From OPU3-GD-OMZ sp001901525 (GTDB lineage: Bacteria > Pseudomonadota > Gammaproteobacteria > Methylococcales > Methylomonadaceae): a DNA stretch of 45,601 nt. The DNA is taken from assembly GCA_963981505.1 (NCBI GenBank), contig CAXCEI010000010.1, forward strand, positions 1-45,601. Reading direction: 5' to 3'. A program made the position numbers and the translations under genes. Below the pieces are notes generated by a model. That model was given only the letters and a program-made list of their open reading frames with translations, ran no database searches and had not been told where the DNA came from. Of the stretch, positions 42,930-45,601 are shown one piece after another. The first letter of the stretch is position 1. Each line of letters starts with the position of its first letter.

Positions 42930-43647
42930 GCTTTTTTTTCTTTATTAAAATCTGAATACAAATTATTGTTAATACTAACGCCATAGCAAACCACTGCAAG
43001 GCATACCCTTGGTGTTTTTCAGGGCTCATCAAGTTTTTATTCGCTGTTTCCCAATTCCTAAAATAACCTCCAGTGGCTTTGGAAGCTAATTGAAGCTGAA
43101 AGTCATGCAATGGATACTGAATTTTTTTTGATAATACCGCGATATCGACCACTTGAACAACAGCCGGCTCCGTCGCTGTGGGTATTTCTGCACCCTTTAA
43201 ATGAATAGCCACCGAAGGGAATCGATTGAGTGTGCCTGTTATGGTTGCCTTGAAGTTAACCATAGAGACGTCAGGCAATTGCGTTCTTAACGGATTCGCC
43301 TTAATCCAACCACGATTCACTAAAACTGCCTTTTTCTGTCCAGAAATAATAAAAGGTGTTAAAACAAAATAACCCGGCTGACCCTTATTAATCTGATTAT
43401 CCAGTAAAAATTGCTGACCACCGTCAAAAGTTCCTGAGACACTCACCTCTCGAAATAACCAATCCTCGATAACAACGGCGACTTCATCAGTAATTTCTAG
43501 TGGCGCCTGCTCTGCCGCACTCACTTGCTGAGATAAGCGAGACCTTTTTTGCTCGGCTCGATCTAATTGCCAAAAACCTAAATTAATTAATAACGAGAAA
43601 ACCGCAACGTATGCAATTAAAGGAAATAAAACCGATTTAAAACGCAC
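42922..43647 (-). CDS. SURF1 family cytochrome c oxidase assembly protein
   Basis: SURF1/Shy1 proteins help insert heme A into subunit I. The 241-aa protein has the typical two-helix layout: an N-terminal helix (VLFPLIAYVAVFSLLINLGFWQLDRAEQKR) and a C-terminal helix (YALQWFAMALVLTIICIQIL). Between them lies a large extracytoplasmic loop with VSVSGTFDGGQQFLLDNQ and AVLVNRGWI. The start is GTG with AGG six bases upstream. Its position between cox3 and ctaA agrees with the role. Confidence 0.93.
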   Translation of the reverse strand: MRFKSVLFPLIAYVAVFSLLINLGFWQLDRAEQKRSRLSQQVSAAEQAPLEITDEVAVVIEDWLFREVSVSGTFDGGQQFLLDNQINKGQPGYFVLTPFIISGQKKAVLVNRGWIKANPLRTQLPDVSMVNFKATITGTLNRFPSVAIHLKGAEIPTATEPAVVQVVDIAVLSKKIQYPLHDFQLQLASKATGGYFRNWETANKNLMSPEKHQGYALQWFAMALVLTIICIQILIKKKKHE

Positions 43648-43659
43648 AACACACCTAAT

Positions 43660-43679
43660 AATAATTTTAAAAAATTATT
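43660..43679. repeat. AT-only inverted repeat in the surf1/DUF2909 spacer
   Basis: AATAATTTT and AAAATTATT are separated by two bases, just upstream of the surf1 start and ahead of the divergent DUF2909 gene. It could be an UP element or protein site, but AT-rich inverted repeats arise easily by chance. Confidence 0.3.
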
Positions 43680-43747
43680 CTTCGTTAATAGGCAGCACCA
43701 AAAAATTAGGTGATAATGCTATAACTTTCTGCCACCGCATTGTTACG

Positions 43748-43954
43748 ATGATAAAAACCATAACACTCTTATTACTGACCATAATCTTGGTTACTCTGGG
43801 TACTGCCTTATTTCACTTGGTCAGAAAAAAAGATAACCCCGATAAAATGGTCAAAACCTTAACATTACGCATTGTCATATCACTGGGATTATTTGTGATT
43901 ATATTCCTTGGCTTAGCAACCGGTTTAATTCAGTCCCACGGTATTGGTGGTTAA
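43748..43954 (+). CDS. DUF2909 twin-transmembrane protein of oxidase cluster
   Basis: A 68-aa membrane peptide with two helices (about 4-24 and 42-62) separated by a charged loop RKKDNPDKMVKTLTLR. DUF2909 members occur beside cox3 and surf1 in many proteobacterial oxidase clusters. Function is unknown; oxidase assembly is an inference from location. Here it lies on the opposite strand to the rest of the operon, as is common for this gene. Confidence 0.82.
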   Translation: MIKTITLLLLTIILVTLGTALFHLVRKKDNPDKMVKTLTLRIVISLGLFVIIFLGLATGLIQSHGIGG

Positions 43955-43962
43955 CAACCGCC
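43946..43962 (+). terminator. Possible weak terminator at the end of the DUF2909 gene
   Basis: GGTGGTT pairs with AACCGCC around a three-base loop, overlapping the stop codon. GTTGTTT follows, which is only a weak T-rich tract. It lies between the convergent DUF2909 and cox3 genes. Confidence 0.25.
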
Positions 43963-43986
43963 GTTGTTTGCTACAAAGAAGGTTAT

Positions 43987-44853
43987 TTAAAACAAATAAA
44001 CAAAAATAAACAGCCCTAACCAAACCACATCGACAAAATGCCAATACCAGGCAGCAGCCTCAAAGACAAAATGATTATCCGGAGTAAAATGACCCTTCCA
44101 ACAGCGAAATAACACCACCGTTAACATAATTGCACCAATGGTGACATGCAAGCCATGGAAACCGGTCAACATGAAAAAAGTGGACCCATAAACACCAGAA
44201 CCCAGTGTTAAACCCATTTCGGTATAGGCTTCGTGATACTCAATCCCTTGAAAAAAGACAAACAAAAAACCCAACAAGACAGTCGCAATTAAGCCACGAA
44301 TCAATTGTTGTCTATCTTTAATTATCAAGCCCCAATGTGCCCATGTCACAGTCACACCACTGGATAATAAAATCAAAGTATTCAGCAATGGCAGACCAAA
44401 AGCACTCATGGGCTCATAATCACCCCCGACATTACCCGGGCCATTGGTAGGCCAGGTCGATTGATAACCTTCCCACAACATATTGGTCGAGCGCCCAGGT
44501 CCATCACCCACACCCGCCAACCAGTCAACTGACAAGTCACGAATGTAGTATAAGGCACCGAAGAAAACCGCAAAAAACATCACTTCTGAAAAAATAAACC
44601 ACATCATTCCTAAACGATAAGAAATGCTCACCTGTGGATTATACATCCCCGATTCACTTTCAATCGACTGCAACGTAAACCAGCCGACCATCATGATAAT
44701 AACGGTCGCAAAACCAATAATCATCATCGGCTTGCCAATGGGTGAATCATTCAAAACATTGGCAAACCCTGCCAACATAATTGCCAAACCGGCGGTACCG
44801 ACCCAAGGCCAAGTTGCACGGTGCGGTATGTAGTAGCCATCTTTAGAAGACAT
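43987..44853 (-). CDS. Cytochrome c oxidase subunit III
   Basis: Integral subunit of aa3-type cytochrome c oxidase. The 288-aa protein has seven predicted helices and family stretches including YYIPHRATWPWVGTAGL, FIFSEVMFFAVFFGALYYI, LNTLILLSSGVTVTWAHWGLI, the conserved Glu in QGIEYHEAYTEMGLTL, and GFHGLHVTIGAIML. It ends with AAAWYWHFVDVVWLGLFIFVYLF. A strong AGGAG lies six bases before the ATG. Gene order cox1, small peptide, ctaG, cox3 is standard. Confidence 0.97.
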   Translation of the reverse strand: MSSKDGYYIPHRATWPWVGTAGLAIMLAGFANVLNDSPIGKPMMIIGFATVIIMMVGWFTLQSIESESGMYNPQVSISYRLGMMWFIFSEVMFFAVFFGALYYIRDLSVDWLAGVGDGPGRSTNMLWEGYQSTWPTNGPGNVGGDYEPMSAFGLPLLNTLILLSSGVTVTWAHWGLIIKDRQQLIRGLIATVLLGFLFVFFQGIEYHEAYTEMGLTLGSGVYGSTFFMLTGFHGLHVTIGAIMLTVVLFRCWKGHFTPDNHFVFEAAAWYWHFVDVVWLGLFIFVYLF

Positions 44854-44871
44854 GCTCTTCTCCTCTTAATT

Positions 44872-45414
44872 TTAGTTAACCGATGTCTCAGTCAGGTCAA
44901 AAAATGTATACGCTAATGTTAAAGTATTATAGCGCTCTGGAAAATTTGGATTAATCACAAAGCGGACAGGCATCACTCGCCTTTCATAAGGTTTAAAAAC
45001 CTGTTCTGTAAAACAAAAGCATTCTGTTTTTTCTAGATATTCTGCCGCCAACCCGGGTGTAACGCTGGGAATTGCTCTAGCATGCAACGGTCGATTGGTT
45101 TTATTCTCAGCATAAAACTCAACCGTATAATACTTCCCAGGGTGAACTTTCAACTTACTGTTCTTCGCTTTAAAAATTAGCGGCGTCTGTTCATTAAGTG
45201 CTGTAACCATTTCTAACATCACGATTCGATCTGTTTTCACGGCATAGTCTTGCGTCTGCTCTGCATTAGCATCCAACTTACCATTGAGGCCTGTTAAGTC
45301 ACAAAAAACATCGTAAATAGGCACTAACAAGTAGCCAAAACCAAACATTAAAACTGTCACAGAAAATAACTTAAGCACTAAGCCGGTATGTTTTCTTTTG
45401 CCTTCTACAGCCAT
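44872..45414 (-). CDS. ctaG: Cytochrome c oxidase assembly protein CtaG/Cox11
   Basis: Copper chaperone for the CuB site of subunit I. The 180-aa protein has one N-terminal helix (VLKLFSVTVLMFGFGYLLVPIYDVFC). A periplasmic immunoglobulin-like domain follows, with the Cu-binding motif TECFCFTEQVFKPYE and ending in LAYTFFDL. The ATG shares a base with the stop codon of the upstream small peptide (TAATG), suggesting coupling. Confidence 0.96.
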   Translation of the reverse strand: MAVEGKRKHTGLVLKLFSVTVLMFGFGYLLVPIYDVFCDLTGLNGKLDANAEQTQDYAVKTDRIVMLEMVTALNEQTPLIFKAKNSKLKVHPGKYYTVEFYAENKTNRPLHARAIPSVTPGLAAEYLEKTECFCFTEQVFKPYERRVMPVRFVINPNFPERYNTLTLAYTFFDLTETSVN

Positions 45415-45509
45415 TACAAAACGACCTGCAATATAGCGTAGCTATAAATTGCTATTGCAACCACAAACAAAAAGAGTGCTGTTAGAATATTTTTTTTCTT
45501 TAAATTCAT
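45414..45509 (-). CDS. 31-aa cytochrome oxidase small membrane peptide
   Basis: A short frame encodes a lysine-rich start (MNLKKKN) followed by a single hydrophobic helix, with AAGGA seven bases upstream of the ATG. Its stop overlaps the ctaG start. A small assembly peptide of this kind is found between cox1 and ctaG in many proteobacteria; its function is not established. The good ribosome site, the tight overlap and the conserved location support it as real. Confidence 0.75.
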   Translation of the reverse strand: MNLKKKNILTALFLFVVAIAIYSYAILQVVL

Positions 45510-45546
45510 GCCCTATTCCTTCACACAAAACCAGGTTAACGGCTCT

Positions 45547-45601
45547 TTATTTTATTTTAGGTGGCTTCACAAAAGTATGGTATGGCGCTGGTGAAGGAAG
45601 C
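45547..45601 (-). CDS. Cytochrome c oxidase subunit I (C-terminal fragment at window edge)
   Basis: Only the last 18 codons plus stop are inside the window. They read LPSPAPYHTFVKPPKIK, the usual proline-rich tail of subunit I (compare PSPPPYHTF endings). The TAA is at 45547-45549. Location upstream of the small peptide and ctaG fits cox1/ctaD. Confidence 0.85.
   Translation of the reverse strand, partial: LPSPAPYHTFVKPPKIK

Overview
This window is ordinary core chromosome from a gammaproteobacterium with an AT-leaning genome. The evidence is gene content and order: the EF-P lysylation set (epmA, efp, epmB), a pyrG-kdsA-eno-ftsB-ispD-ispF-truD-surE-pcm cluster, a Pseudomonas-like nrdAB pair with long N-terminal extensions, ftsE-ftsX, and an aa3-type cytochrome c oxidase operon. 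The genus cannot be fixed from the sequence. A carboxynorspermidine decarboxylase and the low-GC codon use would fit a marine or sulfur/C1-oxidising lineage, but that is only inference. I saw no tRNA, rRNA, CRISPR array, insertion sequence or prophage.

Layout: 1-2164 holds most of bamA (minus strand, C-terminus outside the window). 2253-5019 holds epmA and efp (minus) with epmB divergent (plus). 5023-8617 has a cytosolic 5'-nucleotidase, a membrane SPOR protein, a Bcp/PrxQ peroxiredoxin (plus) and an AI-2E-type permease. 8618-9182 is the only long gene-free stretch. It carries the nrdAB control region (DnaA box, two NrdR-like boxes, promoter, a roughly 200-nt structured leader) ahead of nrdA-nrdB, which end in a strong terminator. 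13398-28359 is almost all minus strand: aldo/keto reductase, YqaA-type membrane protein, pcm, surE, uppP, truD, ispF, ispD, ftsB, eno, kdsA, pyrG, tilS, accA and rarA, with one Smr-domain gene on the plus strand. 28365-36672 continues on the minus strand with lolA, PBP1B, a quinone-oxidoreductase-like enzyme, nspC, 5-formyl-THF cyclo-ligase, copA and copZ. 36807-38729 (plus) holds a periplasmic rhodanese, hflD and mutM. 38748-45601 (minus) holds ftsX, ftsE, a ctaA-ftsY fusion, a SCO-like protein, surf1, cox3, ctaG, a 31-aa membrane peptide and the last codons of cox1, plus one DUF2909 gene on the plus strand.

The most unusual feature is at 40329-42326. One uninterrupted reading frame encodes a complete eight-helix heme A synthase (CtaA/Cox15) joined to a complete FtsY NG GTPase, the receptor for the signal recognition particle. 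It sits exactly where the end of a cytochrome oxidase operon meets the start of an ftsY-ftsE-ftsX operon. No ATG lies between the last CtaA helix and the FtsY N domain, so FtsY would be made only as the C-terminal half of a heme-synthesis membrane enzyme. The even number of helices would place the GTPase correctly in the cytoplasm.

Other points worth a look are the nrdAB leader RNA, a perfect 26-bp palindrome between the SPOR and peroxiredoxin genes, a stem-loop across the ftsB stop codon, and the absence of nlpD-rpoS next to pcm.
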